Below are positions 7,611-12,532 of a DNA stretch of 14,113 nucleotides, in pieces. Position 1 is the first letter of the stretch; the number at the start of each line of letters is the position of its first letter. Source of the stretch: Ilumatobacter sp. (GTDB lineage: Bacteria; Actinomycetota; Acidimicrobiia; Acidimicrobiales; Ilumatobacteraceae); the NCBI GenBank assembly GCA_029263275.1, contig JAJCXU010000073.1, forward strand, positions 1 through 14,113. The letters run 5' to 3'. Position numbers and translations under genes: made by a program. The notes under the pieces were generated by a model. It was not told the origin of the DNA, did no database searches, and saw only the letters and a program-made list of their open reading frames with translations.

Positions 7611-8573
7611 ATGACACACCGGATTGGGATCATCGGCCTCGGCACCGTCGGGGCTCGATTCGTCGAACAGTTCAATCACCACGCCGACTTCGAGCTCGTT
7701 GCGGCCTGGGACCCCGACCCCGTTGCCTGCGCGGCTCATCGCGCCGACGTCGACATCAGTGACGACGCTGCTGGCGTCATCGCTGCCGCTGACGCGGTGT
7801 ACATCGCGGTACCGCCGCTCTTTCACGCGGGCTACGTCGAGCAGTGCGTTCGCGCCGGAGTTGCCATCTTCTGCGAGAAACCACTGGGCATCAACGTCGA
7901 CGAGAGTCGTCGACTGGTGGCCTTGGTCGAATCCAGCGGATTGCCCGCTGGCGTCAACTTCGTGTTCAGCTCTGCACCTGCGGCTGTCGATCTGCAACGA
8001 CGGGTTGGCGATGGCGAGATCGGCCAGATCGTGCGCGGCGACCTTCGGCTGCACTTCGCCGAGTGGCCGCGGGCCTGGCACGCCAAGGCGCAATGGCTGC
8101 GCCTGCGCGACCAGGGCGGTTGGATCCGCGAGGTCGCCTCACACTTCTTGTTCCTCGCCACTCGCGTACTGGGCCCGCTTGCGATCGACTCCTCAGCGGT
8201 GACGTACCCCGACGGTGCGGATGCGGAGCTCTGCGAGGTCGATGTCCAAGCTCGGCTGTCGTCGGCGACGGCACCGCTCGTACTTGCTGGCACGAGCGAG
8301 GGCGTCGGCCCCGACATCAACGATCTGACGATTCGCGGCACCACCGGTTCATTGCGCGTGTGGGATTGGTATCGCCTGCAACACAGCGACGGCGGCGAGT
8401 GGACCGACAAGATCGGCACCGACCGGGCCGAGCAGGCCGCGGCGGCCTACGGCGGCCAACTCGACGAACTGGCTCACCTGCTCGCCGGCGAGCCCTCGAC
8501 GATCGCGTCCTTCGCCGAGGCACTCGCCGTGCAAGAACTCGTCGAGCAGCTGCTTGGCAACGTGTCGACCTGA
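7611..8573 (+). CDS. Gfo/Idh/MocA-family NAD(P)-dependent oxidoreductase
   Basis: This 320-residue cytosolic enzyme has an N-terminal Rossmann fold with the dinucleotide motif GIIGLGTVGARF (residues 6-17) and an acidic residue after the second strand (WDPD). The family signature CEKPLG is at 88-93, where K90 is the usual catalytic lysine. The C-terminal part carries DQGGWIREVASHFLFLA (167-183), which supplies the catalytic histidine (H178). Family members oxidise or reduce sugars, inositols, biliverdin and related carbonyl compounds; the exact substrate is not visible. Length is slightly short for the family (usually 330-390). It starts 27 bases after the helicase stop on the same strand and may be co-transcribed, although no functional link to the helicase is obvious. 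Confidence 0.87.
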   Translation: MTHRIGIIGLGTVGARFVEQFNHHADFELVAAWDPDPVACAAHRADVDISDDAAGVIAAADAVYIAVPPLFHAGYVEQCVRAGVAIFCEKPLGINVDESRRLVALVESSGLPAGVNFVFSSAPAAVDLQRRVGDGEIGQIVRGDLRLHFAEWPRAWHAKAQWLRLRDQGGWIREVASHFLFLATRVLGPLAIDSSAVTYPDGADAELCEVDVQARLSSATAPLVLAGTSEGVGPDINDLTIRGTTGSLRVWDWYRLQHSDGGEWTDKIGTDRAEQAAAAYGGQLDELAHLLAGEPSTIASFAEALAVQELVEQLLGNVST

Positions 8574-8614
8574 ATCAGCGCTGTGCCCCGCTGGACAACT
8601 CCGGTCGGGCCTGG

Positions 8615-8671
8615 TCAGGCCGTCGGCGATCTCATGAGGTAGTTGCGCACCCTCTGCGCAAGGACCTCATG
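8615..8671 (-). pseudogene. Possible C-terminal remnant of a second YunG-like gene
   Basis: The minus strand reads HEVLAQRVRNYLMRSPTA followed by a stop, resembling the end of the intact YunG-family gene downstream, HHVLAERVRRNLVTAAS followed by a stop (8 of the first 12 residues identical). Upstream on the same frame there is no recognisable YunG core, so at most a fragment remains. The overlap with a perfect-arm hairpin means the resemblance could partly be chance. Low confidence. Confidence 0.25.
8633..8671. terminator. Long imperfect hairpin (8 + 7 bp stems, 5-base loop)
   Basis: The left arm CATGAGGT-AG-TTGCGCA and right arm TGCGCAA-GG-ACCTCATG pair over 15 of 17 positions, with a 2x2 internal bulge (AG opposite GG) and loop CCCTC. 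It starts 59 bases after the stop of the Gfo/Idh/MocA gene and could terminate its transcript, but no T-tract follows on either strand. It may instead be a mobile-element or recombination structure. Confidence 0.45.
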
Positions 8672-8738
8672 CAATCGACCGAACGGACAGCGAACCCCAC
8701 TCCGGAACGCGGTCCATTCGGAGGGCAGCTCTGGAGCA

Positions 8739-8849
8739 GGTGATATTGGCACTGTTGCTGAGTGACGCCCGATGTCGCCGGATCCAGAGCGGGCCCAAGC
8801 CCCACCGGCAGATATGGACATGCGCCCCTGATCCGGCGATATGGGACAG
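8739..8849 (-). mobile_element. Repeated ATATC-containing units, possible IS21-type end remnant
   Basis: On the minus strand three same-orientation copies occur: CTGTCCCATATCGCCGGATC (8849-8830), ATGTCCATATCTGCCGG (8821-8805) and CAGTGCCAATATCACC (8754-8739). The outermost copy begins with TGT at 8848. IS21-family elements commonly begin with TGT and carry several repeats near each end. A related inverted copy (ATGTCGCCGGATC, 8772-8784) pairs with 8830-8842 at 12 of 13 positions. No transposase gene is present in the window, so this could only be a solo end or relic. It could also be a set of regulator-binding sites. Confidence 0.3.
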
Positions 8850-8942
8850 GTCCGGCCGCGCGAGAAGTGCCGATCAGGAGCGGGCTGGGCGATGTGAGGC
8901 GTCCGTCGTTTCTGAGCGGTCTCGACGTCCATTGTCGCGGGC

Positions 8943-9320
8943 ATGGCGATCGATGTAGGTGTTCTCGAAGCGGTCATTCGGTCGTGTTGGATGGCGGACA
9001 CGCGCGATGATCCTGATGAGTGGTCTGCCTCGAATCCCTCCCGCGGTCAGTGTGCTGTCACGGCAACGGTCGTTCAGGACTATCTCGGAGGAACGTTGCT
9101 GATCGCCCCGGTGCTGGAGAACGGCAAACCTGTGGAAGCCCACTGCTGGAATGTGCTGCCCGGAGGGGAGCATCTCGATCTGACCGCAGATCAGTTTGGC
9201 GGGCCGTTTCTTCTCGGCGATGCGGAGGAGCGAGAGCCGGTCGTTGATCACACCGGGGTGAATCGTCATCACGTACTCGCTGAGAGAGTCCGGCGCAACC
9301 TCGTGACCGCAGCCAGCTGA
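8943..9320 (+). CDS. YunG-family protein of unknown function
   Basis: This 125-residue protein matches the YunG family (Bacillus subtilis YunG and actinobacterial relatives). It has SCWMADT near the start, PSRGQCAVTATVVQDYLGG (32-50), EAHCWNVLPGG (65-75) and HLDLTADQF (77-85). The biochemical role of the family is not known to me. The order Cys37, then His67 in H-x-W, then Asp79 in D-x-T resembles the transglutaminase-like Cys/His/Asp triad, which is an inference rather than an annotation. ATG 8943 is the only start that keeps the N-terminal helix of the family. A hairpin lies 7 bases after the stop, consistent with termination between this gene and the converging VOC gene. It is cytosolic, with no signal peptide or membrane segment. 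Confidence 0.75.
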   Translation: MAIDVGVLEAVIRSCWMADTRDDPDEWSASNPSRGQCAVTATVVQDYLGGTLLIAPVLENGKPVEAHCWNVLPGGEHLDLTADQFGGPFLLGDAEEREPVVDHTGVNRHHVLAERVRRNLVTAAS

Positions 9321-9327
9321 TCCATTC

Positions 9328-9345
9328 GCTCAAGCGTTCTTGAGC
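9328..9345. terminator. Hairpin between converging yunG-like and VOC genes
   Basis: GCTCAAG and CTTGAGC are perfect 7-bp arms around a CGTT loop, 7 bases after the YunG-like stop. The symmetric stem could stop transcripts from both sides, although there is no T-tract. Its right half is also the left end of the weakest copy of the bipartite repeat. Confidence 0.5.
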
Positions 9346-9380
9346 TGGTAGCCGCGCCGATACGTGCCGAGCCTGAGCGG
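9334..9380. repeat. Bipartite 47-base repeat, copy 3 (degenerate)
   Basis: GCGTTCTTG at 9334-9342 matches the left block ACGTTCTCG at 7 of 9. TGCCGAGCCTGAGCGG at 9365-9380 matches the right block TGCCGTTTCCGGACGG at 10 of 16. The two blocks start 31 bases apart, the same offset as in the two better copies. It lies beyond the 3' end of the first VOC gene. Confidence 0.4.
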
Positions 9381-9417
9381 CGGGCGGTGCGGCTGCGGGC
9401 GCTGTGACATGCGTACC

Positions 9418-9804
9418 TCAGAGCTGGTGGAACGGCGCTGGTTCGCTGGGAATCACGTGAGCCATCACGCAGAACTCGTTGCCGTCCGGATCGGCCATCA
9501 CGACCCATGAACTGTCTGTCGGGCCGAAGTCGGTTCGAGTCGCTCCCAGCGATTCAAGTCGAGCCACCTCTTCGTCTCGGGTCGTGCCCTGTGTCGGGCA
9601 AACATCGAAGTGGATGCGGTTCTTGTGAAGCTTTGTGTCGCTGGATCGGAGGAAGAGCATTGTCGGCGCTGACGAGGCTCCGTTAATCGCAACGTAGGTG
9701 TCGTCCGCGTCGGCGACGCGATAGCCGAGCGCTTCGCACCAGAATGCGGCGACCTGTTCTGGGTCGCTGGAATCGATCACAATGTCGCGGATGCGAACGG
9801 TCAT
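9418..9804 (-). CDS. VOC-superfamily (glyoxalase-like) protein
   Basis: This 128-residue single-domain protein has the beta-alpha-beta-beta-beta layout of the vicinal oxygen chelate superfamily. It opens with TVRIRDIVIDSSDPEQVAAFWCEALGYRV, matching the glyoxalase-like subgroup 'DxxDPxxlAxFWxxlLGyxv', and closes with SWVVMADPDGNEFCVM, the family's 'DPEGNEFCv' C-terminal strand. Members include isomerases, dioxygenases and antibiotic-binding proteins; many in this subgroup are of unknown role, and the usual glyoxalase metal ligands are not clearly all present. ATG 9804 starts right at the first strand. It is bounded by copies of a bipartite repeat (9334-9380 and 9835-9881) and lies in tandem with another VOC gene of a different subgroup (9936-10319). 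Confidence 0.88.
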   Translation of the reverse strand: MTVRIRDIVIDSSDPEQVAAFWCEALGYRVADADDTYVAINGASSAPTMLFLRSSDTKLHKNRIHFDVCPTQGTTRDEEVARLESLGATRTDFGPTDSSWVVMADPDGNEFCVMAHVIPSEPAPFHQL

Positions 9805-9834
9805 GTATGCAATCGTTGCACATGCTCAAGCCGC

Positions 9835-9881
9835 ACGTTCTCGAGCGGGGGTACCCCATCGGATGTGCCGTTTCCGGACGG
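9835..9881. repeat. Bipartite 47-base repeat, copy 1
   Basis: The left block ACGTTCTCG (9835-9843) and right block TGCCGTTTCCGGACGG (9866-9881) are both identical to the copy at 10444-10490, at the same 31-base offset. The 22 bases between the blocks differ and here contain the palindrome GGGGTACCCC (9848-9857). It lies 31 to 77 bases upstream of the first VOC gene. Confidence 0.75.
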
Positions 9882-9935
9882 GTTGACAGCCACGCCTGGT
9901 CCGATGTTCTGAGCGACGCTGGCCCCGAGACGTAC

Positions 9936-10319
9936 CTACGACTCGGAGTGTTTCGCTACTGCCGTCCAGAGGCCGAAGGAGACGCCGCTCGGGTCTGTGA
10001 TCCTTGCGAACCACCGGTCGTCTCCGCCCAGCGCTGTCCGCACGCGTTCGACGATGGCCCCGAGTTTGGCTGCGCGTTGGAGAGCGTGCTCCAGATCGTC
10101 CACCGCCACGTAGAGCCGCACACCGGCGGCGGGCGTTGATCTGCCGTGGCTGCGTTGCAATCCGCCGATGCCGTTCGCTCCTTCGCGAACAATCCAGTAG
10201 TCCGCACCCAGTTCGGTGCTTTCGAACGCGGGCTCAAATGTCCAACCCCACATCGCAGCATGGAAGTCCTGGAAGGCCTTCGGGTTCGGAGTCTCGACCT
10301 CCCACCACACGATTGCCAT
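9936..10319 (-). CDS. VOC-superfamily protein, second copy (distinct subgroup)
   Basis: This 127-residue protein starts MAIVWWEVETPNPKAFQDFHAAMWGWTF, the pattern of VOC proteins of the 'glyoxalase/bleomycin resistance' type, where a FYxxLFGWxF-like segment follows the first strand. The second half repeats the fold with VRLYVAVDDLEHALQRAAKLGA and ITDPSGVSFGLW, again typical. The function is unknown; such proteins often bind or modify small molecules. ATG 10319 is chosen because translation upstream of it (from a GTG at 10457) shows no domain and would run into the repeat at 10444-10490. It is not a close copy of the neighbouring VOC protein, so the pair is not a recent duplication, although both are bounded by the same bipartite repeat. 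Confidence 0.85.
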   Translation of the reverse strand: MAIVWWEVETPNPKAFQDFHAAMWGWTFEPAFESTELGADYWIVREGANGIGGLQRSHGRSTPAAGVRLYVAVDDLEHALQRAAKLGAIVERVRTALGGDDRWFARITDPSGVSFGLWTAVAKHSES

Positions 10320-10443
10320 GTCCAAGAGTGTGGCAGACGGACCCAAGCCCGTGAATCGATCGTGCAGCACAGATCGCCCGGCGCTCATCAGCCAAACGGA
10401 ACTCGCCCACGCCAACGCCTCGAAGGGAACGCCCGCCGATCGA

Positions 10444-10490
10444 ACGTTCTCGCGCACCTGACCGCGCGCTCATTTGCCGTTTCCGGACGG
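10444..10490. repeat. Bipartite 47-base repeat, copy 2
   Basis: ACGTTCTCG (10444-10452) and TGCCGTTTCCGGACGG (10475-10490) are identical to copy 1 with the same 31-base offset; the 22-base centre is different. It lies 125 bases upstream of the second VOC gene and 57 bases beyond the 3' end of the M24-family gene. The rest of 10320-10546 holds nothing else I can identify. Confidence 0.75.
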
Positions 10491-10546
10491 TCGGGAAACT
10501 TGTCGTGGCCGTGGATATCGGGCGGCCTGGACGGATGGTCTCGGTG

Positions 10547-11782
10547 TCACGTTGAAAGGCGCTCGTCGAACCGGTAGGTCGACATTCTCTCAACGCCGGC
10601 GTCGAGGATCAAGAACTGGTCTTCGAGCTTGACACCTTCGCCTGATTCGTCGGACCCGATGTAGCTCTCGAGGCAGATGATCATGCCCGGCTCGACGCAC
10701 CCGTCGAGTGGGTAGTCGACTCCCGGTTCGTCGTGTGGGATGTTCGGCCATTCACCCGACATTCCGAGGCCGTGGCCGACGCAGTAGTAGCGGCTCGCCT
10801 GATGGTCGTCCGGCACTTTCCACGCTCGACGCGCCAGCTCTGCGAACTCGATGCCTGGCCGCAGCAACGAAGTGTTCCACTCCAGCTGCTCCTTCGCTCT
10901 GCCGTAGAGCAGTCGTTGCTGGGGAGTGGCCGTCGTGTCGCCGCAGAGGAAGGTCCGGGAAAAATCGACGCAGTAGTTCTCGTAGCCGTTTGCGTCGGTG
11001 TCGAGTGCGAGGAGTTCGCCTGCCCGTAGCCGCCGCTGGCCTGCTTCCTGGAAGTACGGATACGTGTTCGGTCCGGACTGGAACAGTCTCGTGACGGTGT
11101 GTTGGCCGTCCTTGGCCATCAGCTCGAAGTGAAAGTGCGCCCACGCCTCGGACTCGGTCATTCCTGGTTCGGCCGCATTTTCGAGTGTCTCGACGGCTAC
11201 TTCTACTCGGCGCATCGCTTCGCGCAGGTACGGGACCTCGATGGGCAGCTTGATCGAACGCGCCGGAGAGAGAACGGTGTCAGCGGGAACGAGGGCCAGG
11301 CCGGCGGCGCGGAGTTCATCAGTGGCGGAGAACGGGAACCGGTCGACAGCGAGGCGCCGTGCACCATGGTGGCGCAGCTCGGCTCCGATCTCGCGGGCGA
11401 GTTCCTTCGACGCGACAGTTACTTCACCACCGGAGCTGACGATGTCGAGCCCGACGGCGAGCCGGATCTCGTTGATCGTGGACAAGCCCTCTGCGAGATG
11501 CTCACAGCCGCGGTATTCGAAGAGGATCGCCGGCCCGCCGTCGACGACGAGGAGGTACCGGGCTGGCGTTCGCGCGCAGAAGATCTGCATGTTCATTGCC
11601 CCGCTGACGTAGAAGATGTCGTTCGGGTCGCAAATCAGCAGCGCATCGACGTCCGCACGAGCGAGGTGCCTACGGACGTGTTCCATCCGCGCCCCGTAGA
11701 GCTTGTCGGCGTGTTCATCGAGGCCGTCCGCGACTTCCCCGCTTCCCGGTGATCGTTGGCGGTGCATTGGCTCGGGCTCCAT
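10547..11782 (-). CDS. M24-family enzyme closely resembling DMSP lyase DddP
   Basis: This 411-residue 'pita-bread' M24 (creatinase/aminopeptidase P) protein has an N-terminal creatinase-like domain (to about 175) and a metal-binding C-terminal domain. The six ligands D261, D263, D273, H337, E372 and E387 have exactly the spacing I recall for DddP (295, 297, 307, 371, 406, 421), and Y332 falls at DddP Tyr366. Further DddP-like segments are NMQ at 64-66, TRLFQSGPNTYPYFQEAG, GEWP, and VKLEDQFLI. DddP cleaves dimethylsulfoniopropionate to acrylate and dimethyl sulfide. The residue at DddP Asp377 is glycine (G343), so activity is uncertain; a DddP-related hydrolase or peptidase is the alternative. 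The N-terminus is about 35 residues shorter than DddP. ATG 11782 is used; ATG 11767 has a better GGAG upstream. The frame runs to 12022, but that part is not protein-like. Confidence 0.8.
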   Translation of the reverse strand: MEPEPMHRQRSPGSGEVADGLDEHADKLYGARMEHVRRHLARADVDALLICDPNDIFYVSGAMNMQIFCARTPARYLLVVDGGPAILFEYRGCEHLAEGLSTINEIRLAVGLDIVSSGGEVTVASKELAREIGAELRHHGARRLAVDRFPFSATDELRAAGLALVPADTVLSPARSIKLPIEVPYLREAMRRVEVAVETLENAAEPGMTESEAWAHFHFELMAKDGQHTVTRLFQSGPNTYPYFQEAGQRRLRAGELLALDTDANGYENYCVDFSRTFLCGDTTATPQQRLLYGRAKEQLEWNTSLLRPGIEFAELARRAWKVPDDHQASRYYCVGHGLGMSGEWPNIPHDEPGVDYPLDGCVEPGMIICLESYIGSDESGEGVKLEDQFLILDAGVERMSTYRFDERLST

Positions 11783-11817
11783 ACGTTCCACTCTTACATC
11801 TGGAGGAAGAACGTGAG

Positions 11818-11832
11818 GTGACTCCAAGTCAC
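11818..11832. promoter_or_regulatory. Operator-like palindrome upstream of the M24-family gene
   Basis: GTGACT and AGTCAC are perfect 6-bp arms separated by CCA, centred about 43 bases upstream of ATG 11782. The size and position suit a dimeric regulator site controlling the DddP-like gene. The regulator is not known. Confidence 0.4.
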
Positions 11833-11886
11833 GAGAGCGCAGTAATCCGGAGTGTCGCGCCCGCAGACCACTCGATATTGGGCCTG

Positions 11887-11913
11887 GGCGCCGCGAGCGA
11901 TAGTCGCGGCGCC
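11887..11913. terminator. Perfect 10-bp hairpin, no adjacent gene end
   Basis: GGCGCCGCGA and TCGCGGCGCC pair fully around the 7-base loop GCGATAG. No T-tract follows and no recognisable gene ends here, so calling it a terminator is only the nearest available label. It could also be a structured RNA element or protein-binding site. Confidence 0.4.
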
Positions 11914-12093
11914 TCAACGGCCACGAACCCGTCCGGCATCCGGCGGTGAAGATCGCATCTGCGAGGCCGCTCGTCGAGTGCGCAATATGGAGTGGGTAGC
12001 CGAGCAAGGATGTGCCGATCAAGAGTGCAAAGTCGCGTGGCCGAACGTCGGCGATAGCGGGCTGTTGGTCGCATCTCTGTGTCGGCCTCGCAA

Positions 12094-12099
12094 TACGTT
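12094..12099 (+). promoter_or_regulatory. -10 box of the small membrane protein gene, leaderless GTG start
   Basis: TACGTT fits TANNNT at exactly -12 to -7 before GTG 12106. This decides the start in favour of GTG 12106 over GTG 12079 or ATG 12124. No convincing -35 is seen. Confidence 0.35.
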
Positions 12100-12105
12100 G
12101 GAGCG

Positions 12106-12468
12106 GTGAACGTTGGCGAACGCATGCGGCCGAGCTTGCGGCGGAACATCCCGGTGCTGGCCTTTTGCCTCGTCGGCGGGCTGTTCGGGGTGCTCGTCGA
12201 TGATGTTCCTGCGATTGGGCGCGTGTTCGGGCTCATGTTCGCCGCGGCACTCATCCCGTTCTTGTTGCTGCTCCTCACGACCTGGTTTCGAATTTTGCAA
12301 CGGCGTCGTGCCCACCTCGGTATTGGGCCGGGCGCGCTCATTTCGCGTCGAGGAGTCAACCTTCAGGCTGCCGCCCTGGCGGTGGGATACTTCGGGAAGT
12401 CGACTGCGGTCGAACTTCGGTCCGCGGCTGCACGCCGGACAGTGTCGCTTGCCACCGAGCCGACGTGA
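12106..12468 (+). CDS. Small two-helix membrane protein of unknown function
   Basis: This 120-residue protein has a basic N-terminus (ERMRPSLRR), then two hydrophobic segments (IPVLAFCLVGGLFGVLV and VFGLMFAAALIPFLLLLLTTWF) joined by a short acidic loop, and a basic cytoplasmic tail of about 60 residues (RILQRRRAH... ending SLATEPT). I recognise no family. The two-helix hairpin with positive charges on both ends predicts both termini inside. GTG 12106 is favoured by a -10 box at the leaderless position; ATG 12124 would remove six residues. It diverges from the DddP-like gene across a 323-base gap and converges on the LuxR-type regulator. It is probably a real gene, given the clean membrane pattern and positive-inside charge. 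Confidence 0.55.
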   Translation: MNVGERMRPSLRRNIPVLAFCLVGGLFGVLVDDVPAIGRVFGLMFAAALIPFLLLLLTTWFRILQRRRAHLGIGPGALISRRGVNLQAAALAVGYFGKSTAVELRSAAARRTVSLATEPT

Positions 12469-12532
12469 CCATTCCGACGCAACGTCCTTGTCCGCAGCGA
12501 ATCCTGCCCGGCCATCGAGGTTCTGAGCGACG

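Larger units (their letters stand above)
8574..8942. other. 369-base gap with hairpin and IS-like repeats, no clear gene
   Basis: I see no convincing intact gene. The stretch holds the long hairpin at 8633-8671, a possible antisense remnant of a YunG-like C-terminus in the same place, and three copies of an ATATC-containing repeat between 8739 and 8849. This suggests a degraded accessory or mobile region rather than a simple promoter gap. Confidence 0.6.
11783..12105. other. 323-base divergent intergenic region with two inverted repeats
   Basis: This lies between the M24-family gene and the small membrane protein. I see no plausible gene in it. It holds the palindrome GTGACT-CCA-AGTCAC, a perfect 10-bp hairpin at 11887-11913, and near its right end a TANNNT box for the membrane-protein gene. 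Confidence 0.6.

Noticed and set aside
8615..8958. Toxin-antitoxin pair in the gap
   Set aside because: Small frames exist on both strands, but none shows a known toxin or antitoxin pattern or paired arrangement.
8615..9001. A 128-codon minus-strand gene across the gap before yunG
   Set aside because: The translation has no domain apart from the YunG-like last residues and runs through the IS-like repeats, so an intact gene is unlikely.
10320..10457. N-terminal extension of the second VOC protein from GTG 10457
   Set aside because: The added 46 residues show no domain or signal peptide, and the VOC fold starts right at ATG 10319.
9334..10490. Canonical integron attC sites around the VOC genes
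   Set aside because: The CTCAAGCGTT stretch at 9330-9338 looks like part of known attC sites, but the required GTTRRRY and RYYYAAC cores are missing (GTTCTTG, GTTCTCG instead) and the two ends of each repeat do not pair. I therefore report only a cassette-like array.
11783..12022. 80-residue N-terminal extension of the DddP-like protein
   Set aside because: The extension is Arg/Ser/Pro-rich, contains the palindrome and the perfect hairpin, and does not resemble the DddP N-terminus.
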